From Ereboglobus sp. PH5-10 (GTDB taxonomy: Bacteria; Verrucomicrobiota; Verrucomicrobiia; Opitutales; Opitutaceae): a DNA stretch of 64,000 nucleotides. Both the position numbers and the translations under genes were made by a program. The stretch is taken from the NCBI RefSeq assembly GCF_029504735.1, contig NZ_JAQFIP010000001.1, positions 62,001 through 126,000 of the forward strand, given 5' to 3'. The notes beneath the pieces are model-generated. The model did not search any database, had not been told where the DNA came from, and was given only the letters and a program-made list of their open reading frames with translations. Shown one piece after another: positions 63,458 to 64,000 of the stretch (its first letter is position 1; every line of letters starts with the position of its first letter).

Positions 63458-64000
63458 ACGTCCATCGCATCCTCCTTCTCTGCCTGAGCGCGGTCTGCTT
63501 TGCCGTGTCCGCGGCGGGACAGCAAAAAATCCTTCGCGCCGGCAATGGCGACGAGCCGCAGGACCTCGATCCGCAGGTGATTTCCGGAAGCGTGGAGCAC
63601 CGCCTGGCGTGCGCGTTGTTCGAGGGGCTGGTGAACAATTCGCCCGACGACCTGGGCGTGATTCCCGGCGTGGCGGAGCGCTGGGATGTGTCGGACGACG
63701 GGCTTGTCTACACGTTCCATTTGCGGGCGGACGCGAAGTGGTCGAACGGCGAGCCGGTCACGGCAAACGATTTCGTGCGTTCGTATGCGCGCATGCTGTC
63801 GCCCAAGCTCGCCACCGAATACGCCTACATGCTTTTTCTGCTCAAGGGCGCGACGGATTACTACACGGGAAAAACGGGGAATTTTTCCACCGTCGGCGCG
63901 CGCGCGCCCGACGAGCGCACGCTGGTGCTCACGCTCGAGAGGCCCGCGCCGTTTTTCCTGAGCGCGCTCACGCACTATGCGTGGTTTCCGGTGCCGCTTT
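63454..64000 (+). CDS. oppA: Oligopeptide ABC transporter substrate-binding protein (3' end outside window)
   Basis: The first ~182 residues of a family 5 solute-binding protein. A signal peptide is clear (MNVHRILLLCLSAVCFAVSA). The domain then begins LRAGNGDEPQDLDPQVISGS and VEHRLACALFEGLVNNSPDD, followed by GVAERWDVSDDGLVYTFHLR and ADAKWSNGEPVTANDFVRSY, highly typical of OppA/MppA-type peptide-binding proteins. There is no lipobox, consistent with a soluble periplasmic protein. It overlaps the DUF456 gene by four bases. The peptide permease genes would be expected downstream, outside the window. Confidence 0.93.
   Translation, partial: MNVHRILLLCLSAVCFAVSAAGQQKILRAGNGDEPQDLDPQVISGSVEHRLACALFEGLVNNSPDDLGVIPGVAERWDVSDDGLVYTFHLRADAKWSNGEPVTANDFVRSYARMLSPKLATEYAYMLFLLKGATDYYTGKTGNFSTVGARAPDERTLVLTLERPAPFFLSALTHYAWFPVPL

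Overview
The window is about 64 kb of a GC-rich bacterial chromosome whose coding regions prefer G or C at third positions. Several features together point to a member of the Verrucomicrobia, probably the Opitutales/Opitutaceae: a complete mraZ-to-ftsZ division and cell-wall (dcw) cluster with a MurC-MurB fusion and a divergent FtsZ, a PEP-CTERM protein with a beta-strand repeat, a polyphosphate glucokinase, a monomeric NADP isocitrate dehydrogenase and many short intergenic palindromes. The assignment is an inference from gene content; no rRNA gene is present.

Layout. 1-11.4 kb (minus strand): the 5' part of pyruvate dehydrogenase E1 alpha, a secreted unknown, a 2-hydroxyacid dehydrogenase, ClpX, a MacA/MacB-type efflux operon (adaptor, ATPase, two permeases) interrupted by a four-helix-bundle gene between inverted repeats, polyphosphate glucokinase and a SlyD-type isomerase. 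11.7-15.9 kb (plus): the PEP-CTERM protein and isocitrate dehydrogenase. 15.9-20.3 kb (minus): an unknown protein, a large HEAT-like repeat protein and dut, with AT-rich patches and a multi-hairpin repeat. 20.3-41.3 kb (plus): the dcw cluster mraZ, rsmH, ftsL-like, ftsI, murE, murF, mraY, murD, a LysM lipoprotein, ftsW, murG, murC-murB, ddl, ftsQ, ftsA, ftsZ. It is preceded by a four-copy MraZ operator and an inverted pair of DnaA boxes. 41.5-45.3 kb (minus): a MscS-family channel, rplS, trmD, a small membrane protein, rpsP and tRNA-Cys. 45.9-54.1 kb (plus): a TonB-dependent receptor, a periplasmic prolyl isomerase, a glyoxalase-fold protein, an ABC-F ATPase, scpA, a basic protein and thioredoxin. 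54.2-64 kb (mixed): coaD, pgsA-pgpA, tadA, infA, a broken acetyltransferase, a CoA-transferase, leuA with a possible attenuator, a Nif3-like protein, aroQ, a DUF456 protein and the start of an OppA-type binding protein.

The dcw genes make lipid II from UDP-GlcNAc-enolpyruvate (MurB, C, D, E, F, Ddl, MraY, MurG) and use it at the septum (FtsW, FtsI, FtsQ, FtsL, FtsA, FtsZ). Transcription is probably controlled from the region before mraZ. Much of the remainder is housekeeping (translation, CoA, phospholipid, leucine and aromatic biosynthesis, central carbon metabolism).

The most unusual signal is a set of short tailed inverted repeats: a GC-rich hairpin flanked by simple AT-rich or pyrimidine-rich tails of several sequence types. 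They fill many intergenic gaps, bracket the four-helix-bundle gene like a cassette, and appear to have inserted in frame into three essential Mur ligase genes (murE, murF, murC), where they would add unstructured peptides. This resembles rickettsial palindromic elements in behaviour but the sequences look different; I could not search for genome-wide copies.
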